Assembly (NCBI RefSeq): GCF_001315015.1
Contig: NZ_CP012917.1
Coordinates: 590,001 to 645,064, forward strand
Direction: 5' to 3'
Origin: Azospirillum brasilense
Lineage (GTDB): Bacteria > Pseudomonadota > Alphaproteobacteria > Azospirillales > Azospirillaceae
Length of the DNA: 55,064 nucleotides
Shown here: positions 25,291 to 33,477 of the stretch, piece by piece
Numbering within the stretch: position 1 is the stretch's first letter
Layout: every line of letters begins with the position of its first letter
Position numbers and translations under genes: made by a program
Notes under the pieces: generated by a model
What the model was told of the DNA's origin: nothing
What the model saw: only the letters and a program-made list of their open reading frames with translations
The model's database searches: none

Positions 25291-26823
25291 ATGGACACCC
25301 TTGCCGCCCTGGGCCACGGCTTCCTCGTGGCGCTGACCCCCTACAACCTGCTGTGGTCGGCGATCGGCGTGACGGTGGGCACCGCGGTCGGCGTGCTGCC
25401 CGGCATCGGTCCGGCGCTGACCGTGGCCCTTCTGCTGCCGGTCACCTACGGGCTGGAGCCGACCTCCGCCTTCATCATGTTCGCCGGCATCTATTACGGC
25501 GCGATGTACGGCGGCTCGACGACCTCGATCCTGCTGAACGCGCCGGGCGAGTCCGGCAGCATCGTCACCGCCATCGACGGCCACGCCATGGCCCGCCAGG
25601 GCCGCGGCGCCCAGGCGCTGGCGACCGCCGCCATCGGCTCCTTCATCGCCGGCACCATCGCCACCGCGGCGCTGACCTTCGTCGCCCCGCTGATGGTCAA
25701 GATGGCCCTGCTGTTCGGACCGGCCGAGTATTTCGCGCTGATGGTTCTGGCGCTGACCACCGTCACCGCGGTGCTGGGCAGCTCGCTGGCCCGCGGTCTG
25801 GCGAGCCTGTTCCTCGGGCTGGCGCTGGGTCTGGTCGGCATCGACATGCAGACCGGTCAGGCGCGGCTGGCCTTCGGCGTTCCGGAGCTGCTCGACGGCA
25901 TCGACACGGTGGTCGTCGCGGTCGGCCTGTTCGCGGTCGGCGAGACGCTCTACGTCGCCTCCCGCCACCGCTTCGAGACGGAGGAGATCTACGCGCTCAA
26001 GGGCTCCAAATGGATGAGCCGCGAGGACTGGGCGCGCTCGTGGAAGCCGTGGCTGCGCGGCACGCTGCTGGGTTTCCCCATCGGCACCCTGCCGGCCGGC
26101 GGCAGCGAGATCCCGACCTTCCTGTCCTATCTGGTCGAGAAGCGTCTGGCGAAGAAGCCCGAGGAGTTCGGCAAGGGCGCCATCGAGGCCGTCGCCGGTC
26201 CGGAGGCCGCCAACAACGCGTCGGCCGCCGGCGTGCTGGCGCCGCTGCTCTCGCTCGGCCTGCCGACCTCGGCGACCGCCGCCATCATGCTCGCCGCCTT
26301 CCAGCAATACGGCCTGCAGCCCGGCCCGACGCTGTTCGACAACAACCCCGAGCTGGTCTGGGGCATGATCGCCAGCCTCTACATCGGCAACGTGCTGCTG
26401 CTGGTGCTGAACCTGCCGCTGGTCGGCTTCTGGGTGAAGCTGCTGCTGATCCCGCGGCCCTGGCTGTACGCCGGCATCCTGGTCTTCTCGTCGCTCGGCG
26501 CCTATACGCTGAACAACAACGTCATCGATCTGGTCATCCTGTGGGTGATCGGGCTGCTCGGCTTCGGCATGCGCGTTCTGAACGTTCCGGTGGCGCCCTG
26601 CGTGGTCGGGCTGATTTTGGGGCCGCTGGCCGAACAGCAGTTCCGCCGCGCTCTGGCCATCAGCCAGGGCGACCCGTCGGTCTTCCTGACCCACCCGATC
26701 TCGGCGGCCCTGCTGATCGTCGCCGCCCTGCTGGTGATCGGCCCGATGGTCCTGCGCTACCGGAGTAACGGCGCGGCCAAGAGCAACGGCGCCTCCCCGT
26801 CCGGCACCCATCCCGCGACGTAA
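25291..26823 (+). CDS. tctA: TTT transporter large membrane subunit (TctA)
   Basis: A 510-residue permease with about twelve membrane segments. The strongest TctA block is GVLPGIGPALTVALLLPVTY, followed by YGAMYGGSTTSILLNAPGE. GGGAAGGAAA precedes ATG 25291. It follows tctB by 27 bp and terC starts 27 bp later, so terC probably shares its transcript. Substrate is a carboxylate set by the two TctC proteins. Confidence 0.94.
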   Translation: MDTLAALGHGFLVALTPYNLLWSAIGVTVGTAVGVLPGIGPALTVALLLPVTYGLEPTSAFIMFAGIYYGAMYGGSTTSILLNAPGESGSIVTAIDGHAMARQGRGAQALATAAIGSFIAGTIATAALTFVAPLMVKMALLFGPAEYFALMVLALTTVTAVLGSSLARGLASLFLGLALGLVGIDMQTGQARLAFGVPELLDGIDTVVVAVGLFAVGETLYVASRHRFETEEIYALKGSKWMSREDWARSWKPWLRGTLLGFPIGTLPAGGSEIPTFLSYLVEKRLAKKPEEFGKGAIEAVAGPEAANNASAAGVLAPLLSLGLPTSATAAIMLAAFQQYGLQPGPTLFDNNPELVWGMIASLYIGNVLLLVLNLPLVGFWVKLLLIPRPWLYAGILVFSSLGAYTLNNNVIDLVILWVIGLLGFGMRVLNVPVAPCVVGLILGPLAEQQFRRALAISQGDPSVFLTHPISAALLIVAALLVIGPMVLRYRSNGAAKSNGASPSGTHPAT

Positions 26824-26850
26824 GACCGCCATCCCGCGAAGGACTTCTCC

Positions 26851-27522
26851 ATGGAAAGCGTTGATCTTTGGTCGCAGCTCGCCGCCCTCGGGCAGGTGGT
26901 CGCCATCGACCTCGTGCTGGCCGGCGACAACGCCATCGTCGTCGGCATGGCCGCCGCCGCGGTGCCGCTGGCCCAGCGCCGCAAGGTGATCTTCTGGGGC
27001 ATCGGCGCCGCCATCATCCTGCGCATCTTCTTCGCGCTCATCACCACCCAGCTCCTCGCCATCATCGGGCTGACGCTCGCCGGCGGCGTGCTGCTGCTCT
27101 GGGTCTGCTGGAAGATGTACCGCGAGCTGCGCTCCCACGGGACGGACGAGGTGGCGCCCGACGAAGCGATGGACGCCCCCGACGCGACGGTGGGGGTGTC
27201 CGGGAACGCCGCCGCCGGCGCTGCGGTCGGCGGCGTCACGGTGGGTGCCGCCATCTGGCAGATCGTGGTCGCCGACGTGTCGATGTCGCTCGACAACGTG
27301 CTGGCGGTGGCCGGTGCGGCCAAGGACCACCCGACCATCCTGGTGATCGGGCTGCTGCTCTCCGTCGTCCTGATGGGCGCGGCGGCCAACATGATCGCGC
27401 ATGTCCTGCACAAGCACCGTTGGATCGGCTGGGTCGGTCTCGCCATCATCACCTATGTGGCGCTCGACATGATCTGGCGCGGCAGCAACGAAGTCCTCAT
27501 GCACACCTCCTGGCTATCGTGA
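26851..27522 (+). CDS. TerC-family integral membrane protein (YjbE type)
   Basis: A 223-residue membrane protein with the two acidic TerC signatures DLVLAGDNAIVVGMAA (about 20-35) and DVSMSLDNVLAVAGAA (about 142-157), each within a membrane segment. A loop of about 45 polar residues separates the halves. Relatives export manganese or calcium, often for metalloprotein maturation in the periplasm. Linkage to a tct operon could mean the transported substrate is a metal-chelating acid such as citrate, but that is inference. Confidence 0.85.
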   Translation: MESVDLWSQLAALGQVVAIDLVLAGDNAIVVGMAAAAVPLAQRRKVIFWGIGAAIILRIFFALITTQLLAIIGLTLAGGVLLLWVCWKMYRELRSHGTDEVAPDEAMDAPDATVGVSGNAAAGAAVGGVTVGAAIWQIVVADVSMSLDNVLAVAGAAKDHPTILVIGLLLSVVLMGAAANMIAHVLHKHRWIGWVGLAIITYVALDMIWRGSNEVLMHTSWLS

Positions 27523-27535
27523 CGGAGCGAATCCG

Positions 27536-28414
27536 ATGATCAAGAAGGTACTCGTTCCCCTGACCGGGCGGCCGCTGGACCGCCGCGCCATCGCCACGGC
27601 CTTCCTGCTCGCCGACCGCTTCCGCGCCCATGTGGAGGGGTTGAGCGTCATGCCGCAGGTCGAAATCCGCACTTCCGTCGAAAGCGCCGCGATCCCCAAG
27701 GCGCTGGTCGAGCAGCTCATCCGCATCGGGCAGGAGGATCAGGCGCGGGTGGTCGATTCCGCCCACGCGCTGTTCGAGGAGTTCCGCGGCCGCTTCGCCG
27801 CTGTGGAGGCGGACAGCCTGACCGGCGGCGGCGAGGGCGCAGACGGCCTGTCCGCCTCCTGGCAGCAGGCGACCGGCCCGCTGGCGGAGACGCTGGCGGA
27901 GGAGGCGCGGCTCGCCGATCTGGTGGTGATCGCCCAGACATCCGACGGCACCAACGCCATGGGTCCGGCCATCGAGGCCAGCCTGTTCGGCTCCGGCCGC
28001 CCGCTGCTGCTGGCCCCGACGGCCGAACCGGCGTCGGTCGGCTCCGCGGTCGCCGTGGCCTGGGACGGCGGGGCCGCGGCCTCGCGGGCGGTCGCAGCGG
28101 CTCTGCCGCTTCTGCAACGCGCCGGCAAGGCGGTCATCCTATCGGCGGAGGTCGCTGATCCCGGGCGCACGTCCGACCCCGACCGCCTGTCGGCCTACCT
28201 CGCCCTGCACGGTATCGCGGCGACCATCCGCAAAGTCACGGCGTCGGGCCGTGCGGTCGGCCGGGCTTTGCAGGAAACAGCGGCGGAGGCCGGCTGCGAC
28301 CTGCTGGTGATGGGCGCCTACGGTCACAGCCGCGTCCGCGAACGGGTGTGGGGTGGCGTGACGCTGGACGTGCTGCGCGAGCCACCCGCCATTCCCATCT
28401 TCATGGCGCACTGA
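27536..28414 (+). CDS. Tandem universal stress protein
   Basis: A 292-residue protein of two Usp domains (about 1-155 and 160-292). The second ends in LVMGAYGHSRVRERVWGGV, the ATP-binding G-2x-G-9x-G pattern; the first lacks a clean copy. It starts 13 bp after terC and closes the tct-terC-usp unit. Confidence 0.8.
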   Translation: MIKKVLVPLTGRPLDRRAIATAFLLADRFRAHVEGLSVMPQVEIRTSVESAAIPKALVEQLIRIGQEDQARVVDSAHALFEEFRGRFAAVEADSLTGGGEGADGLSASWQQATGPLAETLAEEARLADLVVIAQTSDGTNAMGPAIEASLFGSGRPLLLAPTAEPASVGSAVAVAWDGGAAASRAVAAALPLLQRAGKAVILSAEVADPGRTSDPDRLSAYLALHGIAATIRKVTASGRAVGRALQETAAEAGCDLLVMGAYGHSRVRERVWGGVTLDVLREPPAIPIFMAH

Positions 28415-28430
28415 TACATGGATTCATGTC

Positions 28431-28547
28431 CCCTCTCCCCTCTGGGGAGAGGGTTAGGGTGAGGGGATTGCACTTGTGCCGGACGTAGCGCCACGCGCAT
28501 CCCCCTCACCGGCCCTTCGGGCCACCCTCTCCCCGGAGGGGAGAGGG
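28431..28547. repeat. REPIN-like palindromic doublet, copy 2
   Basis: CCCTCTCCCC/GGGGAGAGGG pairs twice: 28431-28453 (loop TCT) and 28525-28547 (loop GGA). The inner arms GGGTGAGGGG (about 28456) and CCCCCTCACC (28501-28510) are complementary, so the unit folds as one long structure. The sequence is largely shared with 18694-18823. It separates the usp gene from the response regulator. Confidence 0.8.
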
Positions 28548-28570
28548 TTTGTAAAGGCCGGAGACGGACC

Positions 28571-29245
28571 ATGCGCATACTCGTCGTCGAGGACACCGAG
28601 GATCTGGCCGACGCCATCGTCCACCGGCTGCGCAAGCTGGGCTACGCCGTCGACTGGGCGCCGACCGGTGACGAGGCGGAGGAGCTGCTGCGCCAGGAGG
28701 CGTATCAGCTCGTCCTGCTCGACATCATGCTGCCGGGGGTGGACGGGCAGACGCTGCTGAACCGCCTGCGCCAGCGCCGCGACGCCACACCGGTCCTGGT
28801 GATGACCGCCCGCTCGCAGGTCAATGTCCGGGTCGACCTGCTCGACCTCGGCGCCGACGACTTCATCGTGAAGCCTTTTGACCTGCGGGAGCTGGAAGCC
28901 CGCTGCCGCGCCCTGCTGCGCCGCTCGCACGGGCTCGCCTCCTCGCGCACGCAGTTCGGCAATCTGGTCTTCGACGCCGCGGCTAAAAAGGTGCTGATCG
29001 ACGCGCGTCCCGTCGATCTCGGAGGCCGCGAGTTCCGGCTGCTTGAGCTGTTCCTCAGCAACCTGAACACCGTCCTGTCCAAGGAGGACCTGATGGACCG
29101 GCTGTTCAGCCTCGACCAGCCCACCGCGCTGAACGCCATCGAGTTGTATGTCTCCCGCCTCCGGCGCAAGCTGGAGGGCGCGTCGGTGGAGATCCGGACG
29201 GTTCGGGGGCTGGGGTATGTGGCGGAAGTGTGTGCCGAAGGCTGA
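28571..29245 (+). CDS. OmpR-family response regulator (TctD-like)
   Basis: A 224-residue regulator with receiver domain 1-115: acidic pocket E7/D8, phosphorylated D51 and K101 in IVKPFD. The C-terminal winged helix contains LGGREFRLLELFLSNLNTVLSKEDL and YVSRLRRKLEG. It overlaps the kinase gene by about 29 bp. Position after tctCCBA and the partner's architecture suggest TctDE-like control of the carboxylate transporter. Confidence 0.92.
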   Translation: MRILVVEDTEDLADAIVHRLRKLGYAVDWAPTGDEAEELLRQEAYQLVLLDIMLPGVDGQTLLNRLRQRRDATPVLVMTARSQVNVRVDLLDLGADDFIVKPFDLRELEARCRALLRRSHGLASSRTQFGNLVFDAAAKKVLIDARPVDLGGREFRLLELFLSNLNTVLSKEDLMDRLFSLDQPTALNAIELYVSRLRRKLEGASVEIRTVRGLGYVAEVCAEG

Positions 29246-31742
29246 GGGATTCTCGCTGCGGCGGCGGCTGTTCATCCGGCTGCTCGGCGTGCTGGCCGTC
29301 CTGACCGCCGGGCTGTTCCTGTTCGTCAGCGCCTACGCCCAGCGCGCCGCCGACGCCGCCTTCGACCGGCTGCTGATGGCGTCGGCGCTGTCGATCTCCG
29401 ACACGGTGCGGGTGGAGGACGGGCGCTTCTCCGTCGACCTGCCCTACTCCTCGCTGGGCATCCTGGCCCAGGCGCGGCGCGACCGCGTGTTCTACCGGAT
29501 CACCGCGCCGGACGGCGAGCTGGTCACCGGCTACCACGACCTGCCGGTCGCGCCCGCCAAGGCCGGGGTCGCCGGTGCTTCCGGCGGCGACCCCGCCACC
29601 CGGTTCGAGAACGCCAGCTTCCGCGGCATGCCGGTGCGGATCGCCGTCCTGAAGCGCTTCGCGGCGCAGCCGGAGCTTGGCGGCTGGATCACCATCGCCG
29701 TCGCCCAGACGCGGGAGGAGCGCGGGGCGCTGGCCCGCGACATCCTGGCGAACGCCTTCCTGCCCATCGCCTTCACCGTGGTCGCGGCGGGCGGGCTGAT
29801 CTGGTTCGGCGTGCGGCAGGCGCTGGCCCCGCTGGGCTCGCTGGAGCGGATGATCCGCGAGCGGCAGCCTCACGACTTTTCCCCCATCGCCATGCCGCCG
29901 CCGCAGGAGGTCTCGCAGCTCGTCCAGGCGATCAACCAGCTCATGGCCCGGCTCCAATCCAACCTCGACACCATGCAGACCTTTTTGGCCGACGCCGCCC
30001 ACCAGATCCGCACGCCGCTGGCCAGCCTGCGCCTGCAGGCCGAACTCGCCATCGACGAGGACGACCCCGACGCCCTGCACCGCATCGCCCAACGCGTGCA
30101 CCGCAACGCGGTGGAGGCCAGCCAGCTGACCAGCCAGCTCCTCAACCACGCCATGGTGATCCACCGCAGCGAGGCGCTGAAGCCGGAGGACGTCGATCTC
30201 GGCGCCCTGCTGGAGCAGGTGTTCCAGCGCGCCCGGGCGGTGGCCGGCGACACGGCGATCCGCCTGGACATCGACCGCGCGGCGGAGCCGGCCACCGTCC
30301 CCGGCGACGCCATCAGCCTGCGCGAGGCGCTGACCAACCTGCTCGACAACGCGGTGAAGTACGCCGGCCCGTCCGGCCCCATCGACCTGACGCTGACCCC
30401 GCGACCGGACGGGCGCGGCCTGCGCGTGGAGATCGTCGACCGCGGCCCCGGCGTGCCGGACGCCGAGAAGCGGCGCGTGCTGGAGCGGTTCGGGCGCGGC
30501 AGCTCCGCCGCCGGGGTGGCGGGCAGCGGGCTCGGCCTCGCCATCGTCAGCTCGGTGGTGGAGGCCCACGGGGCGGCGTTCGCGCTGCTCGACCGCCCCG
30601 GCGGCGGGCTGGTCGCGCGCATCGACTTCCCGGAGGCGGGTGGCGCCGCCCCGGCGGGCGGAGGCGCGGCGCGGGCCCTGCTTCCCCTTCTGGTCCTCGT
30701 CACCCTGCTCTGGGCGCCCTGGGCGCAGGCGGCGCAGCTGCTCACCTACCCCGCCCCCGGCGGCGAGCGGGAGCGGCTGCGCATCCATTCGGCCACCGAC
30801 CGGCAGGCCATCGAGCCGCTGGTCCTCGACTTCCAGCAGCTCCGCCCCGACGTCACCATCGAATACAAGGACATGGACACCGCCGACCTCTACGCCGAGG
30901 CGGTGGCCACGCCGGCCAAGGGGACGGCGGAGACGCCCGACCTGCTCATCAGCTCCGCCTCCGACCTGCAGGTGAAGTTGGTCAACGACGGTTTCACCCA
31001 GCCCCACCGCTCCGCCCTGACGGACGCTCTGCCGGACTGGGCGAACTGGCGGGACGAGGCGTTCGGCTTCACCTTCGAGCCGGCCGTGATCGCCTACAAC
31101 CGCGACCTCCTGCCGGACGCGGAGGTGCCGCGCACGCGCCCGGCGCTGATCCGGCTGCTGCGCGACGACCCGGTGCGCTTCGGCCGGCGCGTCGCCACCT
31201 ACGACACGGCCACCAGCGGCATCGGCTATCTGCTGGCCGCCCACGACGCCCTGCTGTTCGGCCAGTACTGGCAGCTCGTCGCAATGATGGGCAACGCCCA
31301 GGCGCGGCTGGCCTGCTGCTCCGGCGACATCCTCGATCTGGTGGAGCGCGGGGAAGTGCTGATCGCCTACAACGTCCTCGGCTCCTACGCGCGGGCGCGG
31401 GCGGCGGCGGGGGCGGCGATCGGCATCGTGGTGCCGGAGGACTACACGCTGGTCATCTCCCGCGTCGCGGTGATTCCCAAGACGGCGCCCCGCCCGCAGC
31501 TTGCCGGGGCGTTCATCGATTATCTGCTGTCGCCGCGCGGGCAGGAGGTGGTCGCCGACCGCTCCGCCCTCTACGCCATCTCCTCCGGCATCAAGCGGGA
31601 AGCCTCGGCGTCGGGCCTGCGCTCCAGCACGGCGGCGCCGCTGCACCCCATCGCGCTCAGCCCGGCCCTGCTGGTGTTCCTCGACCGGCTGAAGCGGGAG
31701 CGGTTCCTGCAGCAATGGCAGTCGGCAATCCTGCTGCCCTGA
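29217..31742 (+). CDS. Sensor histidine kinase fused to a periplasmic binding-protein domain
   Basis: An 841-residue protein from ATG 29217 (GGGGCTGGGG upstream; GTG 29232 possible). Domains: membrane segment 16-40; periplasmic TctE-like sensor about 41-176; membrane segment 177-198; HisKA with H262 in LADAAHQIRTPL; HATPase with the N-box NLLDNAVKYAG near 374-384, DRGPG at 408-412 and GSGLGLA at 436-442; a third hydrophobic segment 487-505 ending in a signal-peptidase-like AWAQA-AQ site; then an extracellular solute-binding domain 507-841. Related loci carry the binding protein as a separate gene beside the kinase. Here no stop intervenes, so the C-terminal domain should be periplasmic, tethered or released. 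Confidence 0.88.
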   Translation: MWRKCVPKAEGFSLRRRLFIRLLGVLAVLTAGLFLFVSAYAQRAADAAFDRLLMASALSISDTVRVEDGRFSVDLPYSSLGILAQARRDRVFYRITAPDGELVTGYHDLPVAPAKAGVAGASGGDPATRFENASFRGMPVRIAVLKRFAAQPELGGWITIAVAQTREERGALARDILANAFLPIAFTVVAAGGLIWFGVRQALAPLGSLERMIRERQPHDFSPIAMPPPQEVSQLVQAINQLMARLQSNLDTMQTFLADAAHQIRTPLASLRLQAELAIDEDDPDALHRIAQRVHRNAVEASQLTSQLLNHAMVIHRSEALKPEDVDLGALLEQVFQRARAVAGDTAIRLDIDRAAEPATVPGDAISLREALTNLLDNAVKYAGPSGPIDLTLTPRPDGRGLRVEIVDRGPGVPDAEKRRVLERFGRGSSAAGVAGSGLGLAIVSSVVEAHGAAFALLDRPGGGLVARIDFPEAGGAAPAGGGAARALLPLLVLVTLLWAPWAQAAQLLTYPAPGGERERLRIHSATDRQAIEPLVLDFQQLRPDVTIEYKDMDTADLYAEAVATPAKGTAETPDLLISSASDLQVKLVNDGFTQPHRSALTDALPDWANWRDEAFGFTFEPAVIAYNRDLLPDAEVPRTRPALIRLLRDDPVRFGRRVATYDTATSGIGYLLAAHDALLFGQYWQLVAMMGNAQARLACCSGDILDLVERGEVLIAYNVLGSYARARAAAGAAIGIVVPEDYTLVISRVAVIPKTAPRPQLAGAFIDYLLSPRGQEVVADRSALYAISSGIKREASASGLRSSTAAPLHPIALSPALLVFLDRLKRERFLQQWQSAILLP

Positions 31743-31794
31743 GCCAGGGACCTTCCGAAAACCCGCCCGAAAACCCGCTGTCCCACGCGACGCC

Positions 31795-32421
31795 TCACCC
31801 GTTCCAGCCGCCCGGCGGCGCCGACGCCCGCAGGGCCATGCCCATGCCGTGCAGCCGCGCCCGGCGCTTGTCCACCGGCAAGGCCGCCAGCCCGAGCAGC
31901 ACCGTCGTCGCGGAGTCGAGGCCGCCCGGCGGCGCAAGCGCTTCAGCGATCGCATCCGACTGCCCCGCGTCCACACTTTCGGCGGCGGCCAGCAGACGCT
32001 CCGCGGCGGCAGCGCGGTCCGGCACCGTTTCTCGCCCGCCCGCTTTCTTCAAAAGAGCTTTCACGCGCTGCCGGTCGTTGCGGTGTTGGAAGTGGCCGTG
32101 CCGCTGCATCAGCCGCACCGCCTCCACCATGTAGTCGGCGAAGCTCCTCAGGTCCCGGCCCACCCGATGCGGAGGCTGTTCACGCGCCGTCGCCACCGCC
32201 TCGCGCAGCCAGCCGCTGGCCCGCGAGGCCAGGGCGATCGCATCCACGGGGGATGGGGGAACGGCTGCGAAAAGATCCGCAAGGATCAAAGCGTCCTCGG
32301 CCCCATCAAGAACCGGACGCCGCAAAGCCTCTGCGAGCAGTCCGTTGAGCCATGGCGAAGAAAAAGGATGTGCTGGCCGGTCCTGCATCCGGAACCCCAT
32401 GACGCTGACATGGATTTGCAA
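31795..32421 (-). CDS. Hypothetical protein, 208 residues
   Basis: Not recognised. It is mostly helical-looking and soluble, with a central basic part (RLMQRHGHFQHRNDRQRVKALLKKAGG), repeated Ala/Asp-rich helices (ADLFAAV, ERLLAAAESV) and no signal peptide or membrane segment. It is convergent with the kinase gene (52-bp gap). ATG 32421 is used; ATG 32397 (MGFRMQDRP) is an alternative. No neighbour on the same strand suggests a role. Confidence 0.6.
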   Translation of the reverse strand: MQIHVSVMGFRMQDRPAHPFSSPWLNGLLAEALRRPVLDGAEDALILADLFAAVPPSPVDAIALASRASGWLREAVATAREQPPHRVGRDLRSFADYMVEAVRLMQRHGHFQHRNDRQRVKALLKKAGGRETVPDRAAAAERLLAAAESVDAGQSDAIAEALAPPGGLDSATTVLLGLAALPVDKRRARLHGMGMALRASAPPGGWNG

Positions 32422-32586
32422 CCTCTCGCCGAAGATACCAACTCTTCAGCGGATAGCAACGGAAACGATCCTATCAAGTGAGATGTTTCACAAGAATCAG
32501 CACTCACCCAGGCGAAAATGAATGCGTATGTATTCCACTCCGAGAAACTGTAATCGATAGATTCAATACAAATACGCGATATGTTC
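32422..32586. other. AT-richer intergenic region
   Basis: Distinctly lower GC than its surroundings between about 32440 and 32620. It separates divergent genes and leads into the promoter at 32587; no ORF or repeat recognised. Confidence 0.4.
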
Positions 32587-32615
32587 TTGAGCGCTTGCAC
32601 AACCGCTACTATGAT
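32587..32615 (+). promoter_or_regulatory. Sigma-70-type promoter
   Basis: TTGAGC (32587-32592), 17 bp, TATGAT (32610-32615), in an AT-richer patch. It would start a transcript near 32622, about 19 nt before a short ORF with a strong ribosome site and about 290 nt before the gene at 32911. Confidence 0.6.
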
Positions 32616-32640
32616 ACACCCGGGTATGCAGGAGGGGCGC

Positions 32641-32793
32641 ATGGCGGGCCTGTTGCAAGAACGTACGGGACGCGCGGCGCACGCGAACGCAGCCTTGGCG
32701 GCTTGCCCACGGCGTCAGCCGGATCAAGCCGAACGGTGCCAGGCACAGGCACCGGCCGGCGGGACACCGCCGGTCAGGACACCTCTCGTCTGA
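32641..32793 (+). CDS. Possible 50-residue protein or leader peptide
   Basis: The ATG at 32641 follows GCAGGAGGGGCGC, one of the best ribosome sites in the window, and lies just after a good promoter. The product (MAGLLQERTGRAAHANAALA...) is Arg/Ala/Pro-rich with two cysteines and matches nothing I know. Two hairpins (GGTGCC/GGCACC at 32735-32753 and CCGGCGG/CCGCCGG at 32756-32773) overlap its end, so it could be a leader peptide regulating the gene at 32911. Confidence 0.4.
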   Translation: MAGLLQERTGRAAHANAALAACPRRQPDQAERCQAQAPAGGTPPVRTPLV

Positions 32794-32910
32794 ATCCTGC
32801 CGGATGCCACCGCGGGCAACGTTTTCCCGCAAGGCACGGGCCGGCGTCATCGGGCGGAGGGCGTTGAGGACCGAAGTGAATCTCATTCCCTTCTGAAAGG
32901 ACCATCGAGA

Positions 32911-33318
32911 ATGAACGACAACAGCGAACGCGTTTCGTCCGTGCAGCCGGCGAACCTCGACCTCTCCTTCATCAACAAGCGGCTCGAAATGGCCGGCTAC
33001 ACGTCGGATCAGGCCACGGCGTCGGTCGAGGCCTACCGCCAGTTCCTCGTCGTGGTCGCGGCGAAGCCGAACCTGATTCTGGTCCCGACGAAGGCGGCCG
33101 ACGCGGCCTGGCACGAGCACATCCTGTTCATGGACCGCTACGAGGCGGACATGATGCGGTTGGTCGGCGCCCGGGTCCATCATCACCCGGACGCTCCCGA
33201 CGCCGCCGCCTGGCAGAAGGCCGTCGCCAACACCCAGGACGCCTTCCGGACGACGCTCGGCGTGGAACTGGGAACGGAGGAACTCGCCGGCTGCTACCTC
33301 ACGGTCGAGGCGGCCTGA
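32911..33318 (+). CDS. Small protein with WHxH...HHxP motif (GRDP/DUF1399-like)
   Basis: A 135-residue soluble protein. The central block TKAADAAWHEHILFMDRYEADM, then VGARVHHHPDAP (about residues 60-95), resembles the D-x-x-WH-x-H ... Y ... HH-P pattern of glycine-rich-domain-protein-like (DUF1399-type) proteins, whose biochemical role is unknown; the histidines look suited to metal binding. GAAAGGA lies about 10 bp before the ATG. It is followed after about 160 bp by a LuxR-type regulator on the same strand. Confidence 0.6.
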   Translation: MNDNSERVSSVQPANLDLSFINKRLEMAGYTSDQATASVEAYRQFLVVVAAKPNLILVPTKAADAAWHEHILFMDRYEADMMRLVGARVHHHPDAPDAAAWQKAVANTQDAFRTTLGVELGTEELAGCYLTVEAA

Positions 33319-33477
33319 GCGTCATACCATCGTATTGATCGTTGCATGATGCGGTTGTTTTGCTGCTAAAGTCATACGATTGGCAGCGCGCTCCGCGAAC
33401 GCTCCCCTGATCGGCGGCCCAGGCCACGGTCGGGGGCGCATCTTGCCACCCCTGGCAGCGAAAGGGAGGAAGGATTG

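Noticed and set aside
25246..27504. 752-codon minus-strand frame opposite tctA and terC
   Set aside because: It is a shadow of two well-supported membrane-protein genes, rich in His/Gln/Arg/Asp from reverse-complemented GC-biased codons.
18694..28547. Palindromic clusters as a CRISPR array
   Set aside because: There are only two separated doublets of self-complementary arms, without regular direct repeats and unique spacers, and no cas genes.
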